23,685 bases of DNA, taken from positions 434,511 to 458,195 of the forward strand of contig NZ_CP034870.1 in assembly GCF_005081185.1 (NCBI RefSeq), written 5' to 3'. How positions within the stretch are numbered: position 1 is the stretch's first letter; every line of letters starts with the position of its first letter. Below the pieces are notes generated by a model. It ran no database searches. It saw nothing but the letters and a program-made list of their open reading frames with translations, and had not been told where the DNA came from. Position numbers and translations under genes: made by a program. Of the stretch, positions 6,655 through 15,341 are shown one piece after another. Origin of the DNA: Buchnera aphidicola (Lipaphis pseudobrassicae). GTDB taxonomy: Bacteria; Pseudomonadota; Gammaproteobacteria; Enterobacterales; Enterobacteriaceae.

Positions 6655-9300
6655 ATGAATAAAACAACTAACGAAATACGTCAAAAATTTTTAAATTTTT
6701 TTGAAAGAAAAGGACACGTTATTCTTCCTAGTAGTTCATTAATACCACATAATGATTCTACTTTATTATTTACTAATGCAGGTATGAATCAGTTTAAAGA
6801 GTTTTTTTTAGGTCAAAAAAAAATTTGCTATCCTCGAATAGCAACAGCTCAACATTGCTTAAGAACTGGCGGTAAACATAACGATTTAGACAATGTAGGA
6901 TATACTTCTAAACATCATACATTTTTTGAGATGCTTGGAAATTTTAGTTTTTCTGATTATTTTAAAAAAGAAGCAATCGAATATGCTTGGGAATTATTAA
7001 CATCAAAAAATTGGTTTAATATACCTAAAAATAAATTATGGATTTCAGTATATAAAGATGATTATGAGACATATGAAATATGGGCAAATATCATTCAAAT
7101 ACCTACTGAACGAATTATAAAAATAGGTGATAAAAATCAATCTAAATATAATTCAGATAATTTCTGGCAAATGAGTGATACTGGTCCATGTGGACCATCT
7201 ACGGAAATTTTTTATGATTATGGTGATAAACCTATAACAAATTCAGTAGAATTTTTAGAAAATAAAAATGATCGTTTTATTGAAATCTGGAATATTGTTT
7301 TTATAGAATTTAATCGAATTTCTAAAACAAAAATTGTTTCTTTACCAAACAAGTCTATAGATACAGGAATGGGTCTAGAAAGAATATCTGCTGTTTTGCA
7401 AAACGTAAATTCTAATTATGATATCGATATATTTCAAGAATTAATTAAAAAAGTTGCTTTATTTAGTTGTGTAAAAGATTTAAATAATATTTCTTTAAAA
7501 ATTATAGCTGATCATATTAGATCATGTGCCTACATCATTGCAGAAGATATTATACCATCAAATGAAAATCGAGGTTATGTTTTAAGAAGAATTATTAGAA
7601 GAGCATTAAGACATGGACATAAAATTGGAATCAAAAAAAGATTTTTTTATAAGCTAGTTGATGTTTTAATACAAGTCATGGGTACTAGTGCGAATATATT
7701 AAAAGAAAAAAAAGAACAAATAGAAGAGATATTAAAAACAGAAGAAATACAATTTTACCAAACTCTTGATAAAGGTTTAAAAATATTAAATCATGAACTA
7801 AAGAAAACAAAAAATACAATATTATCAGGAGAAACTGCTTTTTATCTTTATGATACGTTTGGATTTCCAATTGATTTAACAGCTGACATATGTCGTGAAA
7901 GAAATATAAAAATAGATTATATTAATTACAAATTATTGAAAGAAAAACAAAAAAAACAATCTAACATAAAAAATAAATTTCATAAAGATTATAGTAATAC
8001 GGTGATTATAAATGATACATGTTTATTTGAAGGATATAAAAAACATAAAACAGCATCTGTAATAAAACACATTTTTGTAAAAAATCAAGCTGTTCAAGAA
8101 ATTTTAATAAATGAAACTGGAATCATTTTTCTTGATACAACAACATTTTATGGAGAATCAGGTGGACAAGTTGGTGATATAGGTGAACTATATCATAAAA
8201 ATTCACGTTTTATAGTAGAAGATACAAAAAAGTACGGCAATACAATAGGACATATTGGAAAAATTATTTTAGGAAAAATGCAAATCAATGATAATGTATA
8301 TACTAAAATTGATAAAAATTATAGACATTCTATTCAACTAAATCATTCAGCTACACATTTACTACACGCTACATTACGAAAAATATTTGGTAAAAATGTA
8401 CATCAAAAAGGTTCTTTAGTTAATAGTACATATTTAAGATTTGATTTTTCTTATTCTAAACCTATAAAACTATCTGAAATACAAGAAATTGAACATATTA
8501 TTAATATGAAAATTCGTGATAATATTCTAATTAAAACTAAGAAGTTAACTTTAGAAGAAGCAAAAAAAAAGAATGCTATGTGTTTATTTGAAAATAAATA
8601 TGATTCAATTGTTCGTGTTGTATTTATCAACAATGATTTTTCTATAGAACTTTGTGGAGGAACACATACAAAAAGAACTGGAGATATTGGATTATTCAAA
8701 ATTACTTCCCAATCAAGTATCTCATCAGGAATTAAAAGAATTGAAGCTAAAACTGGACAAAAAGCAATAGATTATTTACATGAAAAAGATAATAATATAA
8801 AAGATATATCACTTATATTAAATTGTAATCAATATCATATAAAAGAAAAAATACATCAAATAATAAAACAAACAAAAGAATTGGAAAAAAAAATAATTAA
8901 TTTTCAACAACAAGAAAGTTTAGATTATGTAAAAACATTAATTAAACATGCTAATGATATAAAAGGAATAAAATTTATATCAAATATTTTTTACAATTAT
9001 GAACATAAACTATTAAGAATAATAGTTGACAAATTAAAAAAAGAATTAAAAAAAACCATTGTTATTTTAATAAATATTGTTAAAAATCGTTTTACTATAA
9101 TTATAGGAGTTACAGAAAATTTAACTAATGATGTAACAGCAATAAGTATTATGAATATAATTATGAAAAAAATACATGGAAACGGTGGAGGGAAAAAAGA
9201 AATTGCTGAAGGAGGAGGTATCAATACAAAACAACTACCTATGATTTTGAATCATATTCAATTATGGATTAATACTCAATTAAAAAACAAAAAAGAATAA
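6655..9300 (+). CDS. alaS: Alanyl-tRNA synthetase
   Basis: Charges tRNA-Ala, recognising the G3-U70 pair. The 881 residues (E. coli 876) cover all domains: the class II catalytic core (motif 1 region FTNAGMNQFK, DTGPCGPSTEI, motif 3 GMGLERI), the tRNA-recognition domain (RRIIRRALRHG), the editing domain with zinc-type ligands H564, H568, C667 and H671 (HSATHLLH and CGGTH), and the C-terminal C-Ala domain with the glycine-rich GNGGGKKEIAEGGG near the end. The order alaS-csrA-tRNA-Ser-tRNA-Arg-gshA is as in E. coli. The product is lysine-rich, like its neighbours, with no frame break. Confidence 0.98.
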   Translation: MNKTTNEIRQKFLNFFERKGHVILPSSSLIPHNDSTLLFTNAGMNQFKEFFLGQKKICYPRIATAQHCLRTGGKHNDLDNVGYTSKHHTFFEMLGNFSFSDYFKKEAIEYAWELLTSKNWFNIPKNKLWISVYKDDYETYEIWANIIQIPTERIIKIGDKNQSKYNSDNFWQMSDTGPCGPSTEIFYDYGDKPITNSVEFLENKNDRFIEIWNIVFIEFNRISKTKIVSLPNKSIDTGMGLERISAVLQNVNSNYDIDIFQELIKKVALFSCVKDLNNISLKIIADHIRSCAYIIAEDIIPSNENRGYVLRRIIRRALRHGHKIGIKKRFFYKLVDVLIQVMGTSANILKEKKEQIEEILKTEEIQFYQTLDKGLKILNHELKKTKNTILSGETAFYLYDTFGFPIDLTADICRERNIKIDYINYKLLKEKQKKQSNIKNKFHKDYSNTVIINDTCLFEGYKKHKTASVIKHIFVKNQAVQEILINETGIIFLDTTTFYGESGGQVGDIGELYHKNSRFIVEDTKKYGNTIGHIGKIILGKMQINDNVYTKIDKNYRHSIQLNHSATHLLHATLRKIFGKNVHQKGSLVNSTYLRFDFSYSKPIKLSEIQEIEHIINMKIRDNILIKTKKLTLEEAKKKNAMCLFENKYDSIVRVVFINNDFSIELCGGTHTKRTGDIGLFKITSQSSISSGIKRIEAKTGQKAIDYLHEKDNNIKDISLILNCNQYHIKEKIHQIIKQTKELEKKIINFQQQESLDYVKTLIKHANDIKGIKFISNIFYNYEHKLLRIIVDKLKKELKKTIVILINIVKNRFTIIIGVTENLTNDVTAISIMNIIMKKIHGNGGGKKEIAEGGGINTKQLPMILNHIQLWINTQLKNKKE

Positions 9301-9313
9301 AAATTTTTTTAAT

Positions 9314-9356
9314 TTTTTGATTAAATAAATTTATCTCAGATCAAAAATATTTTTTA
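9314..9356 (+). terminator. Weak AT-rich terminator after alaS
   Basis: TTTTTGAT (9314-9321) pairs perfectly with ATCAAAAA (9340-9347). An inner TAAAT/ATTTA pair lies in the loop, and a T-rich tail follows. The stem is mostly A-T and would be weak; it is placed correctly, just after the alaS stop. Confidence 0.35.
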
Positions 9357-9451
9357 AAATATACAATTTATTAATTCAAATATATTTATATTAAATGTAA
9401 TAGATTACAAGATTTTTGGTCTACTTTTAACCCTATATTATTCATAACACC

Positions 9452-9493
9452 ATGGAGTGGAAAAGTCGCACTCTTTTAAAATATTTTAAGGAG
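9452..9493 (+). promoter_or_regulatory. csrA leader: hairpin and GGA sites including the Shine-Dalgarno
   Basis: The leader has a 5-bp G+C-rich stem GAGTG (9455-9459) / CACTC (9469-9473) with a 9-base loop, directly followed by four T. A GGA lies at 9454-9456, and a second GGA lies in the Shine-Dalgarno AAGGAG (9488-9493), seven bases before the csrA ATG. CsrA binds GGA-containing sites and in E. coli represses its own translation this way, so this may be an autoregulatory leader. It could equally be a terminator for alaS transcripts. Confidence 0.5.
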
Positions 9494-9500
9494 CACAATA

Positions 9501-9686
9501 ATGCTGATTCTCACTCGTCGAGTTGGCGAAACATTAATAATTGGAGATGAAATAACTGTAACAGTACTAGGAGTTAAAGGTAACCAAGTTCGCATTGGTG
9601 TAAATGCCCCTAAAGAAGTTTCCGTACATCGCGAAGAAATATACCAACGTATTCAAACTGAAAAAAAACAACAAAAAAAATGTTAA
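9501..9686 (+). CDS. csrA: Carbon storage regulator CsrA
   Basis: Dimeric RNA-binding translational regulator that recognises GGA motifs and, in E. coli, controls glycogen, glycolysis and flagellar mRNAs. The 61 residues match E. coli in length and almost in sequence: [30 protein letters not shown] and [11 protein letters not shown], with the RNA-contact residues L4 and R44 kept. This is one of the least diverged proteins in the window, implying strong purifying selection. It has an excellent Shine-Dalgarno (AAGGAG) and its own perfect terminator just downstream, so it is probably a single-gene transcript. I see no CsrB/CsrC-like RNA, which would carry many GGA hairpins. Confidence 0.98.
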   Translation: MLILTRRVGETLIIGDEITVTVLGVKGNQVRIGVNAPKEVSVHREEIYQRIQTEKKQQKKC

Positions 9687-9693
9687 TTTATAC

Positions 9694-9731
9694 TGCATCT
9701 TACTACTTTTGAAGTAAGATGCACATTTTTT
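9694..9731 (+). terminator. Intrinsic terminator of csrA
   Basis: A perfect 10-bp stem (TGCATCTTAC at 9694-9703 with GTAAGATGCA at 9714-9723) and 10-base loop is followed after two bases by six T. It starts seven bases after the csrA stop codon, and separates csrA from the tRNA transcript. Confidence 0.88.
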
Positions 9732-9766
9732 ATATTTTATATCAATGTGAAATTAGCAAAATATGT

Positions 9767-9794
9767 TTGACTTATATTCAAAAAAAAGTAAAAT
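9767..9794 (+). promoter_or_regulatory. Sigma-70-type promoter of tRNA-Ser/tRNA-Arg
   Basis: A -35 box TTGACT (9767-9772, five of six to consensus), a 16-base spacer and a -10 box TAAAAT (9789-9794, five of six) lie between the csrA terminator and tRNA-Ser. The expected start near 9801 would leave a leader of about 17 bases. A TTGAC hexamer is rare in such AT-rich DNA, which adds weight. Confidence 0.62.
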
Positions 9795-9817
9795 AATAAA
9801 TATAAAAAGTAAAGTTA

Positions 9818-9906
9818 GGTGAGATGGCCGAGAGGTTAAAGGCGCTCCCCTGCTAAGGGAGTATGTAAAAAATTTTGCATCGAGGGTTCGAATCCCTCTC
9901 TCACCG
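9818..9906 (+). tRNA. serV: tRNA-Ser (GCU)
   Basis: Reads AGC and AGU serine codons. The acceptor stem GGTGAGA/TCTCACC is perfect, the D-arm is GCCGAGAGGTTAAAGGC, the anticodon GCT is at 9852-9854, a long class II variable arm (ATG-AAAA/TTTT-CAT pairing) is present, and the T-arm is GAGGG TTCGAAT CCCTC with discriminator G. The 3' CCA is not encoded and must be added by the nucleotidyltransferase. It is nearly identical to E. coli serV, which also sits downstream of csrA. Confidence 0.97.
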
Positions 9907-9952
9907 ATATTTTGTAATTAATTTTTAATTCATAAAATTCATCATATTTTTT

Positions 9953-10026
9953 GCATCCGTAGCTCAGTTGGATAGAGTACTCGGCTACGAACCGAGCGGT
10001 CGGAGGTTCGAATCCTTCCGGATGCA
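9953..10026 (+). tRNA. argV: tRNA-Arg (ACG)
   Basis: Reads CGU/CGC/CGA after A34 is deaminated to inosine by TadA. The acceptor GCATCCG/CGGATGC is perfect, the anticodon ACG is at 9987-9989 in the loop CTACGAA, and the T-arm is GGAGG TTCGAAT CCTTC with one G-U pair that E. coli lacks. CCA is not encoded (four A follow the discriminator A). It lies 46 bases after tRNA-Ser, so the two are probably one transcript. E. coli has four tandem arg copies here; only one remains. Confidence 0.97.
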
Positions 10027-10132
10027 AAAATAAAACATCTAAAATCTCTGATATATAAAAAAATTTAAAATACATGTCTTATCTAGAATATAATTTTTAA
10101 AATCTTCATATAATTAATTAAATATTTAAATC

Positions 10133-10146
10133 AGGAGTATAAATTG
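10133..10146 (+). promoter_or_regulatory. Shine-Dalgarno and TTG start of gshA
   Basis: AGGAG at 10133-10137 stands six bases before a TTG codon at 10144. The TTG is followed by codons aligning with the E. coli GshA N-terminus, and no in-frame ATG fits better, so this site sets a non-ATG start. Confidence 0.8.
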
Positions 10147-11685
10147 ATACAAGATATCTCGAAAAAACTTACCTGGTTAAAAAAAAACCCAGGAATTTTA
10201 AAAGGTATTTTTCGAGGAATTGAGCGTGAAACTTTAAGAATTAAAAAAAATGGAAAATTTTCTGAATCTTTGCATCCTAAATCAATTGGATCGCCTTTAA
10301 CACATAAATGGATTACTACTGATTTTGCAGAAAATCTGTTAGAATTTGTTACTCCAACTAGTAATAACATAAATTATCTAATATCTTTTTTAAAAGACCT
10401 TCATTCCTTTGTCGCATTAAAAATACAAAATGAAAGAATATGGCCTTTTAGCATGCCATATTGTTATGATAACGATACAAATATTAAAATTGCTCAATAC
10501 GGAATTTCTAATCTTGGAAGAAAAAAAAATATTTACCGAATAGGTCTAAAAAATCGATATGGTAATCTCATAAATACTATTTCAGGTGTACATTATAATT
10601 TTTCATTGCCGTTGAATTTTTGGATGCACTCTAAAGAACAAAATCAAAAAGATGTTGTTTCATCAGGGTATTTAAATTTGATTAGAAATTATTATCGATT
10701 CGGTTGGATTATTCCTTATTTATTTGGATCATCCCCAGCCATACCATCACATTTTTTACAAAATACAAAAAAAAAATATCAATTTAAGAAAAATAAAGAA
10801 AATATATTTTACTTACCATGGTCTACCTCACTGAGAATTAGTGATATTGGATATACTAGTACAAAAATAATAGATTTAAACATCATGTTTAATGATTTAA
10901 ATTCATATCTCAAGTCTCTAAAAAAAGCTTTAACAACACCATACAAAAAATTTGTAGATATAGGATTAAAAGATAAAAACGGTAATTTTCAACAGCTAAA
11001 CACTAATATTTTACAATTAGAAAATGAGCTTTATACACAAATAAGACCTAAAAGAACAACACGTAATGGTGAAACACTTATAGAAGCTCTAAATTCAAGA
11101 GGAATTGAATATGTAGAAATAAGATCATTAGATATTAATCCTTTTTCTCCTATAGGAATAAATAAAAATCAAATATTATTACTAGATTTATTTTTAATTT
11201 GGTGTGCTTTAATTGATGCACCTAAGATGAATAAATCAGATTTTTTATTTACAACTAAAAATTGGGAGAAAATAATTTTTGAAGGAAGAAAGCCTAATCA
11301 AAAAATTTATATTAATCAAAAAAATGAAAAAAAAACACTAGTTGAAATAGGTGAAACTATATTCAAAGATTTAAATAAAATAGCATATATACTCGATAAT
11401 AGTGAAAATAATTTTTTATACCAAAAAGCATGCAAAAAAATAATTTCATTTTTCAAAAATCCAGAATTAACTTATTCAGCTCAATGTTTAAAACGTTTTA
11501 TTCAAACCGGTGCGAAAAAAACTGGATTAGAATTATCAAACAAATATCATAAAATTTTTATAGAAAGATCTGATCGAATCTTTTATAAAAAATTTTTAGA
11601 AGAAGAAGTAAAAAATTCACATCAAAAACAAAAAAATATCGAACAAGAAGATATATTATCTTTTGAAGATTATATAAAAAAATAA
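10144..11685 (+). CDS. gshA: Glutamate-cysteine ligase
   Basis: ATP-dependent, rate-limiting first step of glutathione synthesis, joining glutamate and cysteine by a gamma bond. The 513 residues (E. coli 518) carry the proteobacterial GshA signatures [10 protein letters not shown] near residue 22, [17 protein letters not shown] near residue 50, [23 protein letters not shown] and [13 protein letters not shown]. The start is TTG with a good Shine-Dalgarno; E. coli gshA also starts with TTG. It follows the tRNA pair as in E. coli, where yqaB lies between. gshB, the second step, is not in this window. Transcription probably ends at a hairpin shared with metK. Confidence 0.97.
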   Translation: MIQDISKKLTWLKKNPGILKGIFRGIERETLRIKKNGKFSESLHPKSIGSPLTHKWITTDFAENLLEFVTPTSNNINYLISFLKDLHSFVALKIQNERIWPFSMPYCYDNDTNIKIAQYGISNLGRKKNIYRIGLKNRYGNLINTISGVHYNFSLPLNFWMHSKEQNQKDVVSSGYLNLIRNYYRFGWIIPYLFGSSPAIPSHFLQNTKKKYQFKKNKENIFYLPWSTSLRISDIGYTSTKIIDLNIMFNDLNSYLKSLKKALTTPYKKFVDIGLKDKNGNFQQLNTNILQLENELYTQIRPKRTTRNGETLIEALNSRGIEYVEIRSLDINPFSPIGINKNQILLLDLFLIWCALIDAPKMNKSDFLFTTKNWEKIIFEGRKPNQKIYINQKNEKKTLVEIGETIFKDLNKIAYILDNSENNFLYQKACKKIISFFKNPELTYSAQCLKRFIQTGAKKTGLELSNKYHKIFIERSDRIFYKKFLEEEVKNSHQKQKNIEQEDILSFEDYIKK

Positions 11686-11706
11686 AAAAGATCATGCTCA
11701 TCAAAA

Positions 11707-11753
11707 ATATGGGACAGGATAATAATATTAATCCGTTTTTTTACGTCACATAT
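11707..11753 (-). terminator. Outer hairpin, likely metK terminator
   Basis: On the minus strand, ATATGTGAC (11753-11745) pairs with GTCCCATAT (11715-11707) at eight of nine positions and runs straight into a run of T. It encloses the gshA hairpin in its loop. It lies about 60 bases beyond the metK stop codon. Confidence 0.5.
11717..11742 (+). terminator. Inner hairpin, likely gshA terminator
   Basis: GGATAATA and TATTAATCC form a stem (one bulged A) whose base is GGAT/ATCC, followed after one G by seven T at 11736-11742. This is correctly ordered for the plus strand and lies about 30 bases after the gshA stop. Confidence 0.65.
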
Positions 11754-11815
11754 TCTGTTTAATGCTTAAAAGAATAATATATTTAATTTTTAATATCAAA
11801 ATATATTTAATCACA

Positions 11816-12955
11816 CTAACTAGATAATGCATTTACCTTATCAATTTTTTCCCATGGAAAACCTTCTCTTCCAAAATGACCATAAACTGCAGTTTTGAGA
11901 TAAATAGGTTGTAGAAGATTAAGCATTTTAATTAGTCCATATGGACGTAAATCAAAAATATTACGAACTAACGAAATTAAAGATTGATTGCTTATTTTTC
12001 CTGTTCCAAAAGTATCTATCATAATAGAAATAGGTTCTGCTACACCAATAGCATATGAAAGTTGAATTTCACATCGATCAGCTAAACCTGCTGCGACAAT
12101 GTTTTTAGCTACATATCTAGCTGCATACGCAGCAGATCTATCTACTTTTGAAGGATCTTTTCCAGAAAAAGCACCTCCTCCATGTCTAGACATACCACCA
12201 TATGTATCAACAATAATTTTACGACCTGTTAAACCACAGTCAGCTACTGGACCGCCTATAACAAATCTACCTGTAGGATTAATAAAGAATTTAGTGTTTT
12301 TTGTTAACCATCTTTTTGGTAATACCGGTTTTATTATTTCATCCATGATAGCATCCTTTAAAATATTTTGAGAAATATTTTCTAAATGCTGAGTAGAGAA
12401 AACTACAGTATCTATTCCTAGAATATTTCCATTATTATATTTAAATGTTACTTGACTTTTAGCGTCAGGTTTTAACCAAGGTAAAATTTTGTTTTTTCTT
12501 AATTCAGATTGTTTTTTCATTAAAAGATGAGCATAAGTAATAGGTGCCGGCATTAAAACCTCGGTTTCGTTGGTAGCATAACCAAATATAATACCTTGAT
12601 CTCCAGCTCCTTGATCTAATGGATTAATCCGATCTACACCTCTATTTATGTCTAATGATTGTTTTCCAATCGTACTTAATACTGCACAAGAATTAGCATT
12701 AAATCCTGTATCAGAATCAATATAACCAATATTTTTAATAGTATTACGAGTAATTTCTTCTACATCAACCCATGCAGTGGTTGTAATCTCTCCTCCAATT
12801 ATAACCATTCCTGTTTTAACGTATGTTTCACAAGCAACACGTGCTTTTTTATCTTGTTTAAGTATTTCATCAAGTAAAGCATCAGAAATTTGATCAGCAA
12901 TTTTGTCTGGATGACCTTCTGAAACAGATTCAGAAGTAAAAAGATATTCATTCAT
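11816..12955 (-). CDS. metK: S-adenosylmethionine synthetase
   Basis: Makes S-adenosylmethionine from methionine and ATP, the methyl donor for TrmD and RsmE in this same window and the cofactor of the radical SAM enzyme QueE. The 379 residues (E. coli 384) show [18 protein letters not shown] at the N-terminus, [12 protein letters not shown], the phosphate loop [16 protein letters not shown] and the ending [11 protein letters not shown] Shine-Dalgarno-like GGAAG stands about six bases before the ATG. It faces endA divergently across an AT-rich spacer. I see no match to the MetJ operator AGACGTCT upstream, so methionine repression of the E. coli kind seems lost. Confidence 0.98.
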   Translation of the reverse strand: MNEYLFTSESVSEGHPDKIADQISDALLDEILKQDKKARVACETYVKTGMVIIGGEITTTAWVDVEEITRNTIKNIGYIDSDTGFNANSCAVLSTIGKQSLDINRGVDRINPLDQGAGDQGIIFGYATNETEVLMPAPITYAHLLMKKQSELRKNKILPWLKPDAKSQVTFKYNNGNILGIDTVVFSTQHLENISQNILKDAIMDEIIKPVLPKRWLTKNTKFFINPTGRFVIGGPVADCGLTGRKIIVDTYGGMSRHGGGAFSGKDPSKVDRSAAYAARYVAKNIVAAGLADRCEIQLSYAIGVAEPISIMIDTFGTGKISNQSLISLVRNIFDLRPYGLIKMLNLLQPIYLKTAVYGHFGREGFPWEKIDKVNALSS

Positions 12956-13223
12956 TTTAAGCTTCCTTATTATTGTAATAATTATTTTTTTAAACTCAGA
13001 AAAATATGTAAAAATATAATGATAAATATAAACTATATTAAATTTAATTATATTTATTTTTTATTTTAATTAATTTTTATTTTTTAAAAATTTATTTAAA
13101 AGAATATATTGATATTTATTGCTAAGAAATAAAAAATATATTATATAATTATATAAATAAAAAAATAAAAAATATATTTTCTTATTAAGAACATATCATA
13201 TAAAAAATAATAAAGATAAAAAA
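12956..13223. other. AT-only divergent spacer between metK and endA
   Basis: These 268 bases are almost pure A and T and hold no convincing gene, RNA or conserved box. A 15-base direct repeat (AATAAAAAATATATT at 13128-13142 and 13164-13178) is present but is of low complexity. Promoters for both divergent genes must lie here, yet the composition makes any -10 match meaningless. Confidence 0.5.
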
Positions 13224-13939
13224 ATGATAAAAAAAGTAATGATTTTAATCAGTATGTTTTTTTTTTGTTTTCAATAAAATTTAATAATAGTAAACAAAAA
13301 AATATCAAAAATTTTTATAAAGCAAAACTCAACGCAATTAAAATCCATCAAAATGCACCGGGTTCATTTTACTGTGGATGTAAAATTATTTGGAAACAAA
13401 AAAAAGGAATTCCTATTCTATCATCTTGTGGATATAAAATCCGAAAAAATAAAAATCGAGCAATGCGAATTGAATGGGAACATGTAGTACCAGCATGGCA
13501 ATTTGGACATCAAAAAACATGTTGGAAAAAAGGAGGTCGTAAAAAATGTAAAAATGATCAAAAATATCGATATATTGAATCTGATTTATATAATTTACAA
13601 CCAGCGATTGGAGAAATAAATGCAGATCGTTCCAATTTTATGTATGATGAACTAAAAAACTCAATTCCAAAATATTATGGAAAGTGTAAAATGAAAATAG
13701 ATTTTAAAACAAAAACAGTTGAACCACCTGAAAGAGCTCGAGGTGCAATAGCTAGAACTTATTTTTATATGAGTGAAAAATATAAAATTACTTTATCTAA
13801 AAAACAAAAAAATTTATTTAAAAAATGGGATAAAAATTTCCCTGTAACAACATGGGAGTGTAAAAGAGAAAAATTAATATTTCAAAAACAAGGCTATCAT
13901 AATAATTATGTTTATAAAAAATGTATCCTTAAAAAATAA
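13224..13939 (+). CDS. endA: Endonuclease I, frame broken at a T10 run in the signal peptide
   Basis: Periplasmic DNA endonuclease that in E. coli cuts double-stranded DNA. The body (from about 13265) is clearly End[25 protein letters not shown] (histidine of the beta-beta-alpha-metal fold), [34 protein letters not shown] and VTTWECKRE, with all eight E. coli cysteines kept. The only ATG start with a signal-peptide-like stretch, [14 protein letters not shown] at 13224, is in another frame and stops at 13275-13277. The two frames meet in ten T (13257-13266). One extra T, or a -1 slip, would give a continuous exported protein. A leaderless start at TTG 13265 is the alternative. rsmE follows 14 bases later, as in E. 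coli. Confidence 0.85.
13257..13266 (+). repeat. T10 homopolymer at the endA frame junction
   Basis: Ten consecutive T separate the signal-peptide frame from the mature nuclease frame. In the ATG frame, bases 13259-13265 form a T TTT TTT slippery heptamer in the phase needed for -1 slippage. Runs of this length are also sites of RNA polymerase slippage in AT-rich symbionts. Confidence 0.9.
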
Positions 13940-13953
13940 TAGTATTAAATATC

Positions 13954-14697
13954 ATGAAAAATAATATTCCACGTATTTATATAAAAGAAAATTTAGATGT
14001 AAATCACATTTATTCTTTATCAAGAGATAATATACACTATATCAAAAATGTATTAAGAATGAAACATCAAGATGTAATAGAAATTTTTAATGGTACTAAT
14101 AATATTTTTTTAGCTAAAATAATATTTATTTCTATTGAAAAAATTCAAATTAAGATTTTTAAAAATCAACTTAAAAAAACTGAATCTCCAGTTAATATTC
14201 ATTTAGGACAAGTAATTTCCAAACATGATAAAATTGATTCTATTATAGAAAAATCAATTCAAATGGGTGTTAATAAAATTACTCCTTTATTTTCTGAATA
14301 TTGTAATATTCAGAAAAAGTTTTTTAATACATCTCATAAAATACAGCGTTGGAACAAAATAATCATATCTACATGTCAACAGTGTAATCGTAATATTATT
14401 CCCAAAATAAAAACTCCTGAAAATATTTTTTCATGGTGCCAAAAAAATAAAAAAAACGATATGAAAATTATTTTTCATCCAACATCTTATACAACAATTA
14501 ATCAATTAACTCAATCTAAAAAATATATTCGAATAATTATTGGTCCTGAAGGTGGTTTTTCAAAATATGAAATTAAAAAAATTGTTGAATACGGATTTAC
14601 TGCAATAAAACTAGGTCCTAGAATATTAAAAACAGAAACCGCTGCAATTGCAGCAATTAGTGCAATACAAATAAAGTTTGGTGATTTTATGATGTAA
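13954..14697 (+). CDS. rsmE: 16S rRNA m3U1498 methyltransferase
   Basis: Methylates U1498 of 16S rRNA near the decoding site, using S-adenosylmethionine. The 247 residues (E. coli 243) show an N-terminal PUA-like domain (IPRIYI, then HYIKNVLRMKHQDVIEIFNG) and a C-terminal SPOUT domain with IIIGPEGGFSKYEI and LGPRILKTETAAIAAISAIQ forming the cofactor knot. It is 14 bases downstream of endA, an ancestral pair. In E. coli gshB follows; here the next gene is fau on the opposite strand, so a deletion or rearrangement lies after rsmE. Confidence 0.95.
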   Translation: MKNNIPRIYIKENLDVNHIYSLSRDNIHYIKNVLRMKHQDVIEIFNGTNNIFLAKIIFISIEKIQIKIFKNQLKKTESPVNIHLGQVISKHDKIDSIIEKSIQMGVNKITPLFSEYCNIQKKFFNTSHKIQRWNKIIISTCQQCNRNIIPKIKTPENIFSWCQKNKKNDMKIIFHPTSYTTINQLTQSKKYIRIIIGPEGGFSKYEIKKIVEYGFTAIKLGPRILKTETAAIAAISAIQIKFGDFMM

Positions 14698-14744
14698 AAA
14701 AAATATACTCTAATCTTTCATTAATTCTGATATTTAAAATTTGT

Positions 14745-15329
14745 TTAAAAATACCATATTTTATTAGGAGTTAAAATGATAGGTAAAGAAACGTCCCAGG
14801 GTTTTCTAGGTATAGTTGATATCAATTGAAAATCATAAGAAAACCCTACTGGAAAAAAATTATTTTTCCAGTCTCTTAAACAAGTATCATAAAATCCTCC
14901 ACCCATTCCTAATCTCATGCCTGTTTTATCAAAAGCTACTAATGGTACAATTATTGTATCTAGATAATATATTGAAATAATATCTTTAACATTAAAAAAA
15001 GGTTCTAATATATTATATTTATTATAATATAAAATAGAATTGTAATAAAAAGGAGCGAAGAATAATTTTCTTTTATAAGGATGTATTATAGGAACAAAAA
15101 CTTTCTTTTTATTTAACCATAATTTTAATATTAAAGGATATGTATTTATTTCACCATCAAATGGTAAAAATAAAGCAATATTCTTAGAATTATAAATAAA
15201 TTTACAGGTATATGCAAGTTTTGTAATTTGAATGGATGCATTATATTGTTCTTTGAAACTTAAAGATTTTCGTATAACTCGTATATACATACGAATATCA
15301 TTTCTATTTTTAAAAAATTTTTTTGACAT
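14745..15329 (-). CDS. fau: 5-formyltetrahydrofolate cyclo-ligase
   Basis: Converts 5-formyltetrahydrofolate to 5,10-methenyltetrahydrofolate with ATP, recovering an inhibitory folate by-product (ygfA in older E. coli naming). The 194 residues are of normal size, with the basic start region [33 protein letters not shown] and the family signature [16 protein letters not shown] near residue 138. It follows rpiA by only 12 bases on the same strand, so the two are probably co-transcribed. In E. coli fau lies near rpiA but in the opposite orientation, with serA between. The 6S RNA gene that precedes fau in E. coli is not here. Confidence 0.93.
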   Translation of the reverse strand: MSKKFFKNRNDIRMYIRVIRKSLSFKEQYNASIQITKLAYTCKFIYNSKNIALFLPFDGEINTYPLILKLWLNKKKVFVPIIHPYKRKLFFAPFYYNSILYYNKYNILEPFFNVKDIISIYYLDTIIVPLVAFDKTGMRLGMGGGFYDTCLRDWKNNFFPVGFSYDFQLISTIPRKPWDVSLPIILTPNKIWYF

Positions 15330-15341
15330 AGTTACATTATT

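Noticed and set aside
9836..10075. Minus-strand ORF across tRNA-Ser and tRNA-Arg
   Set aside because: It is antisense to two clear tRNA genes; peptides such as EGFEPPTARF are the common translation artefact of tRNA T-arms.
13128..13178. 15-base direct repeat in the metK-endA spacer
   Set aside because: Low-complexity A/T sequence; a match of this length is expected by chance in such composition.
12956..13223. MetJ operator upstream of metK
   Set aside because: No AGACGTCT-like 8-mers are present in the spacer.
13265..13267. TTG as the true start of endA
   Set aside because: It would make a leaderless, cytoplasmic DNase with eight cysteines; an in-place signal-peptide start just upstream in another frame explains the region better. 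Not fully excluded.
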